Of a stretch of DNA of 42,745 bases, positions 22,583 to 31,057 are shown one piece after another. A program made the translations under genes and the position numbers. Below the pieces are notes generated by a model. It searched no databases. It saw only the letters and a list, made by a program, of their open reading frames with translations, and had not been told where the DNA came from. The DNA lies in the NCBI GenBank assembly GCA_016784735.1, contig JADHUC010000064.1:1-42745 (forward strand), written 5' to 3'. The stretch's first letter is position 1, and each line of letters starts with the position of its first letter. Origin of the DNA: Pirellulaceae bacterium (GTDB lineage Bacteria > Planctomycetota > Planctomycetia > Pirellulales > Pirellulaceae).

Positions 22583-24697
22583 TCAGTCCTTCTTCGCCGT
22601 CCGGGCGTCCAAAGGGGGGTGATGCCACCCCAATGCCAGCCAACCGTCGTCACAGTACAACTGCTGCAAACTCAGCTTGCCGGCTTTCTTAAACTGGCCT
22701 GGCAATTCGATGCCTTCCGAGGCGATCTCGGTCTTGAACATGTCCTCGAATCGCTTCTTCATGAAGGTCTTCATGGCAACCTGCGAGGCACTCAGCCTTT
22801 TGCTGCCAGGAAAATCGATCTGCACCTCGCCTTGACGGGTCAGTTTGATGCCCTGGCCTATCCGCTCGAGCTTGTAGGTCGCCGAGATCTTCAACCTGTT
22901 TCTCAACTCCGTTGCCCCGCGAGTGAACTTCTTTCCGCGGATGGAAATGGTGACATTCTGATCGTCAAAACGCGTGTCGATGGGCCGTTCCGAATCGAAT
23001 GTGATCGACCAGGGATCAGTGTCTTCCGTAATGACCATTTCCTCGGGCACGCTGCCGGTCAACTGTTCGACCAATTCGACCAATCGCTCGTCGGTCAACG
23101 TGACGCCGCCCAAGGCGGCCTGGGACAGGTTGCCAGCGAACGACTCGTGCAAGCGGACGCCTAAGTCGTGGTTCGCAGTCAAAGCGGGTGGTTCGCCCGG
23201 GGCTGCTAGCTGATTGGCCCCTGCCCGCAGTCCCACCACGTGCAAATAGTCGTCCGTGGTGCTGAAGTTCAAGACTTGGGGAAAAGCGTCTCGACGAAGC
23301 AAGGGATTGCGGAACTTGTTGGCGAACATGTCAGCCCCTTTGGATAGCAATTCGCCCGCCTCTCCGTCCATTTCATCTTCCGCACGCCGAGCTCCGCGTT
23401 GCGAAGCAATCGCCTCGGCGCGACCCTTGCTCTGCCTGACCCGGTTCCAGGCGATGTTCTGGGCGATCGCCGAACCGGCGATGCTGGTAACCCTGCTCCT
23501 TGTCCGGCACGTCGCCTTGGCAGGTTGGACGGTGATGCCGGTAGCGCTAACCATCATACGTTTTCTGGCATCAATCGTGGTGACGCCGCTGCTGTAGATG
23601 GTTACTGGACCATTGCGGCCAACGTTGTCGGAGGTTGTCGTCCCGCTGAGGACAATGTCGATGCAGGCGCTGTGGGCGCTCGGCACCAGATCCACAGTCG
23701 CTCGTCCTATCATGTGGGCGTCGCTACGCATGGACGTACCCAGGATGCTATCGCGCACCACCATCTCTTTGTCGACGTCGGTGTCGAGACCCGTCTTCAT
23801 CATGTCCTCGGAGACCTGCACGAACAGGTTCGGATGCGAATAGTACTGACGTACCGCAGCCACCAGATCCTCGGCTTGGCCGAACCTCTCCAACCAGCCC
23901 ACCGTCTTGCCGATCATAATCGCGTCTTCGGCGCTCGGCGTCTCGGCGTAGGACTCCAAACGCTTGGCTAGTTCGTCAAGGTACTGCTCATAGTATTCCT
24001 GGGATTTCTCATTCGACGAGAATAATACGGCATCAGCATATCCCCGAAGCGCCACGCGGACCGCCATGAATTTCGGGTGTTCCAGTCCGGGCACGTTCTC
24101 GTAGTACTTCAACGAGACCGATTGAAGCACTTTCCAATCAGGACCGTCCTCGGCCTGGAGCTGCTCCTCGACCTCGTCTTGCCGGAGGAACTCGTGCCAC
24201 TTCTCGGTATTTTTCTTGCTGCCCGGTTGAAGTAGCTGATCTAGTCCGGCCATTGCGTCAGTCAGCCTCTTCTTGGCCTGAGCAACGCCATCGTCGGTGA
24301 TTGGCTTGTACTGGTCCTTGGCGTCGCGCGCCGCTTGCGGCAGCTCATCGAGTCGCATTAGAGGAAGCTCGTCGAGCCACGCTTTCAGTGCTTTGCGGAC
24401 TGCAACGAACCGCTTTCCGGTTAGACCTTGAGTTTCGCCCGAATAGGCGTTTAGAATCTCTTTGACAGTCTTCCTGTCTGCCTGATTGCCTTTTTCCAAC
24501 TGCCTTGCCAACTCATCTGATTTCAGAAAACGGCGCCACGCCTGCCCGTTCTCGTTGTCGCCGAGCCATCTGTGCAATCCGTCCAAGGCCGCTGTCACCT
24601 GTGACCCGCCAGTCTGAGCCGTCGCGAAACTTGGCCAGACGACAAGCGTCCCGCAGAATACAACGATGGCTAGCAACACCCTACCGAATACGCGCAT
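22583..24697 (-). CDS. Large secreted protein with N-terminal duplicated helical repeat, unknown family
   Basis: 704 residues with a strong AAAGGAG before ATG 24697. The signal peptide ends near FATAQ (residue 28). Two related helical units lie at about 36-111 and 148-223; both show W..FL..DE...QL, then a Tyr-containing helix and GL...F.AVR.AL. Residues 230-330 are helical. Residues 330-430 (DAHMIGRATVDLVPSAHSAC, GPVTIYSSGVTTIDARKRMM) look beta-rich, and a basic, Arg-rich stretch follows. The C-terminal third is mixed. I do not recognise the family; it resembles large planctomycete-only exported proteins. No catalytic motif is visible. It is monocistronic, between the FHA phosphatase and tadA. 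Confidence 0.85.
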   Translation of the reverse strand: MRVFGRVLLAIVVFCGTLVVWPSFATAQTGGSQVTAALDGLHRWLGDNENGQAWRRFLKSDELARQLEKGNQADRKTVKEILNAYSGETQGLTGKRFVAVRKALKAWLDELPLMRLDELPQAARDAKDQYKPITDDGVAQAKKRLTDAMAGLDQLLQPGSKKNTEKWHEFLRQDEVEEQLQAEDGPDWKVLQSVSLKYYENVPGLEHPKFMAVRVALRGYADAVLFSSNEKSQEYYEQYLDELAKRLESYAETPSAEDAIMIGKTVGWLERFGQAEDLVAAVRQYYSHPNLFVQVSEDMMKTGLDTDVDKEMVVRDSILGTSMRSDAHMIGRATVDLVPSAHSACIDIVLSGTTTSDNVGRNGPVTIYSSGVTTIDARKRMMVSATGITVQPAKATCRTRSRVTSIAGSAIAQNIAWNRVRQSKGRAEAIASQRGARRAEDEMDGEAGELLSKGADMFANKFRNPLLRRDAFPQVLNFSTTDDYLHVVGLRAGANQLAAPGEPPALTANHDLGVRLHESFAGNLSQAALGGVTLTDERLVELVEQLTGSVPEEMVITEDTDPWSITFDSERPIDTRFDDQNVTISIRGKKFTRGATELRNRLKISATYKLERIGQGIKLTRQGEVQIDFPGSKRLSASQVAMKTFMKKRFEDMFKTEIASEGIELPGQFKKAGKLSLQQLYCDDGWLALGWHHPPLDARTAKKD

Positions 24698-24956
24698 AAC
24701 GCCGCTCCTTTGATTAATTCAGTCAGACTCCGTCCCCGCAAGAACCATATTTCTTATCATGGATTATCGTTTATCGCTATGTGTCGCCGTTGAACTTGCT
24801 GCTCTCGTCGGCATGTCTTGCGGAAGCCGGTCTAAGTACGTATGCGCCACAACCGACGTGCGTTCACCAAGAAATTCGGCAGGCAACTGCACACAAGTAT
24901 ACCAAGACGATGCCAGTTGAGGCGATGGACATCCACAAATTGCGCCCGTCTGACTC

Positions 24957-25415
24957 TCACTTCTTACCCAATCGGCGCTTTTCCGCAAAGAAACGGCTTA
25001 GGATATCGCCGCATGGCCCGGCCATAACGTTTCGTATCACCTGGGCACGGTGATTAAGTCTTTCGTCCCCCAACGCGTGATAGAGCGATTCCACGGCGCC
25101 AGCCTTGGAATCCGTCGCTCCGTAGACAACGACCGGGATCCTGGCCTGGATAATCGCGCCGGCACACATGAGGCACGGTTCCAGCGTCACATACATCGTG
25201 CAGTTCTCCAATCGCCATCCACCGACGGACTCGGCCCCTTGCGTGATCGCGATCACCTCCGCGTGGGCCGTGGGGTCTCGAAGCTGCTCCCGCTGATTGT
25301 GCGCCGACGCGATGATGCGGGTGCCCTGGACAATGACAGCACCGACCGGGACTTCGTCCTCCGACAAAGCCCGTTCGGCCTCCAGAAGCGCCTGACGCAT
25401 GAAGTGCTCGTGCAT
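24957..25415 (-). CDS. tadA: tRNA-specific adenosine-34 deaminase TadA
   Basis: 152 residues, the normal TadA length, with GAGGAG just upstream of ATG 25415. It converts A34 to inosine in tRNA-Arg(ACG), allowing wobble decoding. The zinc deaminase signature is complete: HAE (His51, Glu53) and PCLMC (Cys81, Cys84). The N-terminal [20 protein letters not shown] and the AHN of residues 38-40 are also typical. It is a cytoplasmic, essential housekeeping enzyme. It stands alone between the 704-residue protein and the divergent VanZ-like gene. The 259 bp downstream hold no recognisable gene. Confidence 0.96.
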   Translation of the reverse strand: MHEHFMRQALLEAERALSEDEVPVGAVIVQGTRIIASAHNQREQLRDPTAHAEVIAITQGAESVGGWRLENCTMYVTLEPCLMCAGAIIQARIPVVVYGATDSKAGAVESLYHALGDERLNHRAQVIRNVMAGPCGDILSRFFAEKRRLGKK

Positions 25416-25633
25416 TTACTCCTCGGACGTTTCAATAATCGCTATTTGCCGAACTGACGAATTCGAGTATGACATTCGTGACACCCCCTTTTCGGCCGCC
25501 TCTTGGGCATCGGTCCAAATCGAATCCCATCGGCGAATCATAGCCTAATCGGAGATTGTCGACAGCGAAACCAAGCTTGCGGGAAGCCGTCCACCGCCAA
25601 CGAAACGAGACTACCGGCCTAGCGGCCTTCGCC

Positions 25634-26119
25634 ATGAACCTCCGAATGTCATCCTCTGCGAGAGCAACCGCGATTACGCTGCTGGTGGTGTACTGGCTCT
25701 TGCTGTTTGTCAGCACGCATACGCCTTCGGGCGCGATCCCCCACCCTAGGGTATGGGACAAGCTGCTTCATTTTTCAGCCTACGGGGGCCTGACGTTTCT
25801 TCTCGCCTGGCCTGTTACGGCACGCTCCGGGCCCTCTGTTGGTACGTACGTGTATCTGTTGGTCATCGCTGCCTGCTATGGGGCAGTGGACGAACTAGGA
25901 CAAATCCTTGTGCCCGGCCGATCGGCCGAGATCGGGGATTGGGTCGCAGACATGATGGGCGCTGTCGTCGGCCTGGCTGCGTATCGGCTCTGCCTTGCCG
26001 CCGTTACCACCATTCGCTCGCAGACCGCCGAGGCGCGCCGGCCGATCACTGTACGGGCCAAGGGACCAAGATTCGCCAAGAAAAAAAGAAAGCCGAGCGA
26101 AGTGCGCTCGGCTAACTAA
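25634..26119 (+). CDS. VanZ-like membrane protein
   Basis: 161 residues from ATG 25634 (alternatives at 25556 and 25646). Four hydrophobic segments are visible: ITLLVVYWLLLFVS, LLHFSAYGGLTFLLAW, VYLLVIAACYGAVDE and DMMGAVVGLAAYRLCL. The VanZ-like signature is present: WDKLLHFSAYG, then DELGQ..VPGRSAEIGDWVAD. Family members include the teicoplanin-resistance protein VanZ, but most are of unknown function; this one should not be read as a resistance gene. The Lys-rich C-terminal tail (FAKKKRKPSEVRSAN) coincides with a terminator for the opposing gene, so the tail sequence may be shaped by that signal. Confidence 0.85.
   Translation: MNLRMSSSARATAITLLVVYWLLLFVSTHTPSGAIPHPRVWDKLLHFSAYGGLTFLLAWPVTARSGPSVGTYVYLLVIAACYGAVDELGQILVPGRSAEIGDWVADMMGAVVGLAAYRLCLAAVTTIRSQTAEARRPITVRAKGPRFAKKKRKPSEVRSAN
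26078..26113 (-). terminator. Terminator of the 26183 gene, embedded in the VanZ-like gene
   Basis: On the minus strand a perfect 9-bp stem (26091-26099 with 26105-26113, 5-nt loop) is followed by a strong T tract (positions 26090 down to 26078, TTCTTTTTTTCTT). It lies 70 nt past the stop codon of the minus-strand gene and wholly inside the 3' end of the convergent VanZ-like coding sequence. Confidence 0.82.
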
Positions 26120-26182
26120 AGTCACGCTGTGGGTCACAGTTGTTCGGTCTGCGGAGATTGTGTCGGCTGGATCAACTCGCGG

Positions 26183-26944
26183 TTAGTCGAACACGCAGTC
26201 CATGCCCAGCCGCATCTTCAGTTCCTCGAACTGTTGAATGTACTCGTCTTTCGAGGAATGTACGTGTTCGGCCTCCGTGATGAACTTCAGTTCTTTCCGG
26301 CACGGGATGTCGCGGGAACGAAAGACCTCTTCGAATCCTCCGAGTGGTTCGCCGTAGACGATCAACAACTTGTGTTCGTCGAACTGCACCTCTTGCGGCG
26401 TCGAGGGGTTGATCACGGCGATGCCCGTGCAACCATCGTTCAGCAGCAGGTCTTCGAAATCCCACAAGATGCTCGTCAGAACCGGCATGTCGATGTGTTC
26501 ACGGTACAGATCTTGATGGCGGCCGCGCGACTGGTCGTGGCTGCTTTCCAGCACAACGTCGACCTCGCCGCCCAACGGATCGAGCGACTCCATGAACAGG
26601 TCGAACAATCCCTCGGATGAAGCCGAAGCCATCAGCACAGGGACCGTGTTGCCGTTCGACTCGTCGTGGTATTCGTCGTGACGGTATCCTGGCCGCGGGG
26701 TCACCTGCAGGTCGTAGGACGGCCTGATCGCCTCGGGCAGCACGAAATCGCCATATCGGGCCACGCCAAGATGCGCCTCCAACTCCTCTTCTGAGAGATG
26801 TTCGAAGCTGCTGCCGTGCTCGACTCCTGCCGTCTCTTCGTGCAGGACGTTCATGAAAAACCGTTTGAGGAAGCCCATCTTCATCCTTCGGCTCTCTTCT
26901 AGTGCTTCTCGCTCGTAGCGGCTGTGTGCATCGTTGCGATCCAT
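26183..26944 (-). CDS. Conserved-looking cytoplasmic protein of unknown function
   Basis: 253 residues with GAGGAAC before ATG 26944. There is no signal peptide and no membrane segment. The protein is acidic. It starts with a charged helix (SRYEREALEESRRMKMGFLK), has an FEHLSEEELEAHLGVARYGD block (about 48-67) and a His-rich loop (PGYRHDEYHDESNG). It then runs into an alternating alpha/beta pattern with EVDVVLESSHDQSRGRHQD, GCTGIAVINPSTPQEVQFDE and HKLLIVYGEPLGGFEEVF. I do not recognise a family; the later half might be a small nucleotide- or partner-binding fold, but that is a guess. It is monocistronic, ending at the terminator inside the VanZ-like gene. Confidence 0.78.
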   Translation of the reverse strand: MDRNDAHSRYEREALEESRRMKMGFLKRFFMNVLHEETAGVEHGSSFEHLSEEELEAHLGVARYGDFVLPEAIRPSYDLQVTPRPGYRHDEYHDESNGNTVPVLMASASSEGLFDLFMESLDPLGGEVDVVLESSHDQSRGRHQDLYREHIDMPVLTSILWDFEDLLLNDGCTGIAVINPSTPQEVQFDEHKLLIVYGEPLGGFEEVFRSRDIPCRKELKFITEAEHVHSSKDEYIQQFEELKMRLGMDCVFD

Positions 26945-27310
26945 AGTTCCTCACTGAAAACCTAGGTTATGATTTTTCGCGTGCAGTGGCGATTTGGCGC
27001 TATTTCCAACTCCCTCGAACCATCAGTGCCTTCGTCGGCAGATTCCGCATAATTGGCAAAGCACTCAGATTCCGTCCGTCCGAACCTGCGGCCACGCTTA
27101 TCGAAGTCTACCACTCCGCCGAGCGGCGGTCGGAGGAATGCAGGTTGCCTGTGGCAAAAACCACGCACCGAATTGCGGGAGCTTCAGATCGGGGAAAGTT
27201 TGCTTCCTCAGCTCCAGTCGTCTCGTGTGTCTTGCCAAGGGTTTGCTATATTGCACGGCCGTGACGGTTGCTGCGAGAAATCTCATTCTGAGTGATCGAG
27301 GTTCTGACCC
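26945..27310. other. Divergent intergenic region
   Basis: No gene seen; several short frames in all directions lack ribosome binding sites. It must hold the promoters of the 26183 (minus) and 27311 (plus) genes. The only candidate element I can point to is the extended -10 at 27244-27252. Confidence 0.5.
27244..27252 (+). promoter_or_regulatory. Candidate extended -10 element for the transglutaminase-like gene
   Basis: TGCTATATT matches an extended -10 (TGnTATAAT) with one mismatch and lies 58 nt before ATG 27311. No good -35 hexamer is found 17 nt upstream, so this is only a candidate. Confidence 0.3.
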
Positions 27311-28870
27311 ATGACTAGAAACGCGCGTTGGCTGTGGCTGGCGGTCGCTGCTACTGCACTGAACGGTTCGGCCTGCTCGCCCACGCCACTGGAGGTAGGT
27401 GCCGGCGCGACATCGGCCGTTACGACCACCGATGAAACACCCCACCAGACGACGGACGCCGAACGGGCCGAAGAGATTTGGATGGTCTGCCGATCGGGCG
27501 ATTCTAAAGTCGGATACACACATACACGGGTGGAACCGGTCGACGACAACGGTACAAAGCGCCTGCAATTCTCGTACGAAGACCAGCTTACGATGAAGCG
27601 GTTCCAGGACACGACGGTTGTGAGCACCAAACTAAGCAGTCTGGAAACGATGGATGGTCGCATCATTCGATTCCGCACTGAAATGAAGACGGGCCCTGGA
27701 GCCATTGTGACCGAAGGCCGGTACGAGGACGGCAATCTGGCAATGCAAACCAAGGCGGCAGGAAAAGCGGAAAAACATAGGATTCCGTGGGATTCCCAAT
27801 GGGGTGGCTTCTTTGTGGATCAGCAGTCGTTGCGGAACAAGCCCATGAAACCGGGCGAGACGCGAAGCCTGAAAGCCCTGTTGCCCATCCTCAATCAAGT
27901 GGGCGAAATACGCATGAAAGCCGTCGGAAACGAGGCCGTTTCGCTGCTGTCAGGCTCGCGGCAATTGCTGCGGATTGACATCACGCACGACCTTGGCGCG
28001 GCTCAACTGAAGACGAAGATCTGGACGGACGAAACCGGCAGGGCATGGAAAATGCGCGACCTGCAGCTTGGTCTGGAGTTCTATCGCACGACCCAGCAGG
28101 TGGCGCTAGCTGAAGACGATGTCGCGGCATTCGATCTGGGAAACGACATCGTGGTCAAGGTCGATCGCCGCCTGGATTCTCCCCATCAGACGCGGCGTAT
28201 CGTTTACCGTGCAAGGTTGAAAGACGGCGACGTCAAATCCCTGTTCGCCGCCGGGCCGTCGCAAAGCGTCAAGGCCATCGACGATCACACGGCCGAGGTG
28301 ATCGTTCAGGCCATTCGGCCAGGCACGCCAAAGGAAGTCAATGTGCCCACGGAGGACCGTCCCACCGAAGCGGACTCGTCGTCCAGTGCGATGATTCAGA
28401 GTGACGACACGCTGGTTACGGCCATGGCCCGCACAGTGGCCGCGGACCAAACGGATCCATGGAACATCGCGTGTGCCCTGGAACGTCATGTTAGGGCGAA
28501 AATCCGCCTGAAGAACTACTCGACCGCCATGGCTACCGCCGCCGAAGTGGCCAAAACGCTCGAGGGGGATTGCACGGAACACGCTATGCTGCTGGCAGCA
28601 TTGTGCCGCGCGCGGAAGATCCCGGCCCGCGTAGCGATCGGGCTGGTCTACTATTCGGCGGATCAGGCGTACGCGTACCACATGTGGACGGAGGTCTGGA
28701 TCGAGGACCGCTGGATACCGATGGACGCCACGTTAGCGCAGGGTGGGATCGGCGCGGCCCACGTCAAATTCTCGCACTCCAGCATGCACGGTTCGAGCGC
28801 TTTGGCCGAACTCTTGCCCGTGATTCAGGCCATTGGTCGACTGGAACTGGAAGTGGTGGCCGTGGAGTGA
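27311..28870 (+). CDS. Lipid-anchored transglutaminase-like (papain-fold) protein
   Basis: 519 residues. Signal with lipobox GSAC (Cys22); GAGG precedes the ATG. Residues 55-370 form a beta-rich region without a recognised family (FSYEDQLTMKRFQDTTVVST and on), as often found before such domains in planctomycete proteins. The C-terminal transglutaminase-like domain (about 385-500) has a full triad: Cys421 in EGDCTEHAMLLAALCRA, His457 in YHMWTEVW and Asp472 in PMDAT. It should therefore be a thiol hydrolase or cross-linking enzyme outside the cytoplasm, with unknown substrate. It is monocistronic and convergent with the doubled anti-sigma-type gene, whose stop lies 40 nt away on the other strand. 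Confidence 0.9.
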   Translation: MTRNARWLWLAVAATALNGSACSPTPLEVGAGATSAVTTTDETPHQTTDAERAEEIWMVCRSGDSKVGYTHTRVEPVDDNGTKRLQFSYEDQLTMKRFQDTTVVSTKLSSLETMDGRIIRFRTEMKTGPGAIVTEGRYEDGNLAMQTKAAGKAEKHRIPWDSQWGGFFVDQQSLRNKPMKPGETRSLKALLPILNQVGEIRMKAVGNEAVSLLSGSRQLLRIDITHDLGAAQLKTKIWTDETGRAWKMRDLQLGLEFYRTTQQVALAEDDVAAFDLGNDIVVKVDRRLDSPHQTRRIVYRARLKDGDVKSLFAAGPSQSVKAIDDHTAEVIVQAIRPGTPKEVNVPTEDRPTEADSSSSAMIQSDDTLVTAMARTVAADQTDPWNIACALERHVRAKIRLKNYSTAMATAAEVAKTLEGDCTEHAMLLAALCRARKIPARVAIGLVYYSADQAYAYHMWTEVWIEDRWIPMDATLAQGGIGAAHVKFSHSSMHGSSALAELLPVIQAIGRLELEVVAVE

Positions 28871-28910
28871 CTTGCGAAGGCTATGTAGAAGCCTACCGTT
28901 GGTCGGCTTC

Positions 28911-30440
28911 CTAGTTGCCTTGCGCGTCGCCGTCTGCCTCGTCCTCGCCGCCCAGCGGCTTTAGATTGCGCACCACGAATAGCAGTTCGCAGGGGAAGTC
29001 CCCAGTGGCAATGGCCTCGGGTGGCGGCCCGGCTCCGACGATGTTGGGATCGAGTTCCTCGGGCATATCATCCTTTGACGCCGCACTCTTCGGAGCCGGT
29101 GACGGCTCCATGAGCGACGGTTCGACCCATCGGATCGAGCCGAAGACGCCAAGATTGCGAGCCGAGCGGCTAAGAATAGCAAGGTTTGCCATAAGTTGGA
29201 CGGCTTGGCCGCCTTCGTCCGACACGCCGGAAGCCTCGCAAAGGCGATGCAATATCCGGTCCTGGGCGTCCGCGGTCGTCAGGTTCAGGAAGAACGAAGC
29301 GACGCCCACCGGGCGGCTTTTCAGATCGTGATACATGTGATCGGCATCGCGCGCCGAGCAGGAAACCAAGTACAACTCGACTTCGTCCATGTCGTCCTGA
29401 TCCTCGGGCACGATCTGGACGCCTTGCAGGAACCTATGCTTCAACAGCGCCTTCTCACGCTTCGGGCCAACCGCCACGGTCTGGCGGAATCGGATGTTGT
29501 GACGCTTCAGAAGATTGGCAAAAGCAGCGTTTTCCACACCTTCCGGCGTAATGGCCAGTTCGTAAACCAAGACGAGCCGTTGCCCGGAGTTGCGCTGAAT
29601 CGAACTGACAACTCTCCACTGCGACTGTTCGACGTCGGTTGGGCCCGGCGGGCCAATCTGATGCTCGCCTGTTTCACCGGGCGACTCGACGTCGACCAAC
29701 GCCGGAGAATCCTCCCCAGGGGCGACACTCGGATCTCTGACGACGCCCGGCGTATCGGTGCCCGTGCCCGGCCCCACCAAGTCAGCATGGCCACCACCGC
29801 CTCCTTTGGGGAGCGTGAGAGCAAGCACGACGGCGGTGGCCACGGCAACAGCCGCCCACACGTACACTCGCCAACGCACTCGACGTCCGATAGACGCCGG
29901 TTCGGGGGCTGTTGCGACCTGCGCGACCGTCTGGTCACCGTCGGTCGTCGATCCTAACAACATCTGGCGTTCGGCGCGTCGCACCACGCGATCGGCGAAT
30001 CCATCGTCCAGATGATACGTTGGAAGCGATTGCAGCGTATCCCGCAGGTCACGCAGATCTCCCAATAACTGGCGATGTTCAGCGTTCGTCTCCAGTTGCT
30101 GCTCTACTCGCTGGCGATCCGATTCGGCCAACTCTCCATCCAGATATGCGCTTATCAACTCGTCGGCAGAATCCGACTCTTCATCCTCACCGGCAGAGCC
30201 CGGAGAGATTTGTTCGATCTCGCTCAGAATGCGATCGTACATGGCCTCGCCCACTCGATACTGCGGAAGCAACCGCAAGTCGTTGCTCAATTGGCGGAGT
30301 TGTCCGAGAAACCGGCGAAGCTCGTCGCTATCGGCCAGCATGCGCTCCACGTCCCGCCGCTCGTCGGACGACACTTCGCCGTCCAAATAGGCGCTTAGCA
30401 ATTCTGTGTTGAACGTATCCCGCCCGCTCATGACATTCAT
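28911..30440 (-). CDS. Membrane anti-sigma-type protein with two tandem anti-sigma domains
   Basis: 509 residues. Two homologous helical domains lead the protein: residues 10-78 (TELLSAYLDGEVSSDERRDV and on) and 91-161 (ADELISAYLDGELAESDRQR and on). Both have the LxSAYLDGE signature of anti-sigma factors and both end in a LP.Y/F..R.. helix. Neither carries the zinc-binding HxxxCxxC; the first 160 residues contain no Cys. A transmembrane helix follows (about 190-210). The 300-residue exported part ends in a domain with VVSSIQRNSGQRLVLVYELA and RQTVAVGPKREKALLK, of unknown family. The doubling suggests that it might bind two sigma factors, or one more tightly. No sigma gene is adjacent; the nearest ECF gene is 5.4 kb away at 35850. 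Start is uncertain between 30440 and 30431. Confidence 0.82.
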   Translation of the reverse strand: MNVMSGRDTFNTELLSAYLDGEVSSDERRDVERMLADSDELRRFLGQLRQLSNDLRLLPQYRVGEAMYDRILSEIEQISPGSAGEDEESDSADELISAYLDGELAESDRQRVEQQLETNAEHRQLLGDLRDLRDTLQSLPTYHLDDGFADRVVRRAERQMLLGSTTDGDQTVAQVATAPEPASIGRRVRWRVYVWAAVAVATAVVLALTLPKGGGGGHADLVGPGTGTDTPGVVRDPSVAPGEDSPALVDVESPGETGEHQIGPPGPTDVEQSQWRVVSSIQRNSGQRLVLVYELAITPEGVENAAFANLLKRHNIRFRQTVAVGPKREKALLKHRFLQGVQIVPEDQDDMDEVELYLVSCSARDADHMYHDLKSRPVGVASFFLNLTTADAQDRILHRLCEASGVSDEGGQAVQLMANLAILSRSARNLGVFGSIRWVEPSLMEPSPAPKSAASKDDMPEELDPNIVGAGPPPEAIATGDFPCELLFVVRNLKPLGGEDEADGDAQGN

Positions 30441-30573
30441 TTCCGACGGTAGATCGAAGCTGGCCGTTCAGGAAACCGCACAAGCAATTTCCTATATATG
30501 TCAACGCATTAGGCCGACCGCGCAACCTCCCCCCGTAGACTCAAGGTCGACCGTTTTTCAAGACGAAAGCCAC

Positions 30574-30759
30574 CTAATTCGTGGCATTTGAACCACTCCG
30601 CTCCCCGTTCCACAGTCTGCGACGCTGGGCGACTTCAAGAAGTTCCTTTGCCAGTCGTTTTTCGCGCCGAACGTCCTCTAGCGCCCCCTCTAAATGGCTG
30701 TTCTCGCTCGCAAATCGCCCCAAATCCTCTTCGTCTAACCAGTTAACAGTCAGAAACAT
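30574..30759 (-). CDS. Possible small charged helical protein
   Basis: 61 codons: MFLTVNWLDEEDLGRFASEN and then a run of Glu, Arg, Lys and Leu that would form an amphipathic helix. The composition looks protein-like, but no clear Shine-Dalgarno precedes the ATG and I do not recognise a family. It might be a real small gene upstream of the anti-sigma-type gene on the same strand, or chance. Confidence 0.3.
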   Translation of the reverse strand: MFLTVNWLDEEDLGRFASENSHLEGALEDVRREKRLAKELLEVAQRRRLWNGERSGSNATN

Positions 30760-30794
30760 AACGGAGAAAATGGGCGTTAATCATGCCGCGTCCA

Positions 30795-30930
30795 ACCGTT
30801 CAATTTTGCGTGGGTGGTTAGTGGGATAGGCTTCCAGCCTGTCATGTCTGGCAGTCGAACTGCTCGGCATCCCAAGATGCTGTGCAAGCATGACAGGCAA
30901 GATGCCTATCCCACGCCAAGATTGAACGGT
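30795..30930. repeat. BIME-like element B: GTGGGATAGGCTTCCAGCC pair inside another inverted repeat
   Basis: Inner arms 30821-30846 and 30889-30914 share GTGGGATAGGC and CCTGTCATG; the right arm has a changed hairpin loop (CAAGATG for CTGGAAG). Outer arms ACCGTTCAATTTTGCGTGG (30795-30813) and 30911-30930 form an imperfect inverted repeat of 19-20 bp, unrelated to the outer arms of elements A and C. Confidence 0.8.
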
Positions 30931-31057
30931 ATTTTGTTTGACCGCAAGCCGAAGGCGTGCGGTTTGAACGAGCGAATGGACATACCCCCCGCGGCAGCAG
31001 TATAAGGGGCTGCAGTGCTGCTTCAAGCCGGCCTTTCCCGACTGAAAGCGGATGCGG

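Larger units (their letters stand above)
30441..31057. other. Intergenic region with a possible small gene and a nested REP pair
   Basis: It contains the doubtful 61-codon frame at 30574-30759 and the BIME-like element B at 30795-30930. The 130 bp right of that element (GAACGAGCGAATGG and on) show nothing recognisable, including no clear terminator for the alcohol dehydrogenase gene that ends at 31058. Confidence 0.5.

Noticed and set aside
24698..24956. Possible SRP RNA (ffs) near tadA on the minus strand
   Set aside because: GGTGAAC and GAGCAGC blocks are present, but the conserved helix-8 core (CAGG...GGAAGG...AGCAG) is not, so the match is not credible.
25432..25761. 109-codon minus-strand frame opposite the VanZ-like gene
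   Set aside because: It is the antisense of the VanZ-like start and its leader; no ribosome binding site or family signature.
25634..26119. VanZ-like gene as a glycopeptide-resistance gene
   Set aside because: Only the broad VanZ-like family signature is present and no van genes are nearby; most family members are unrelated to resistance.
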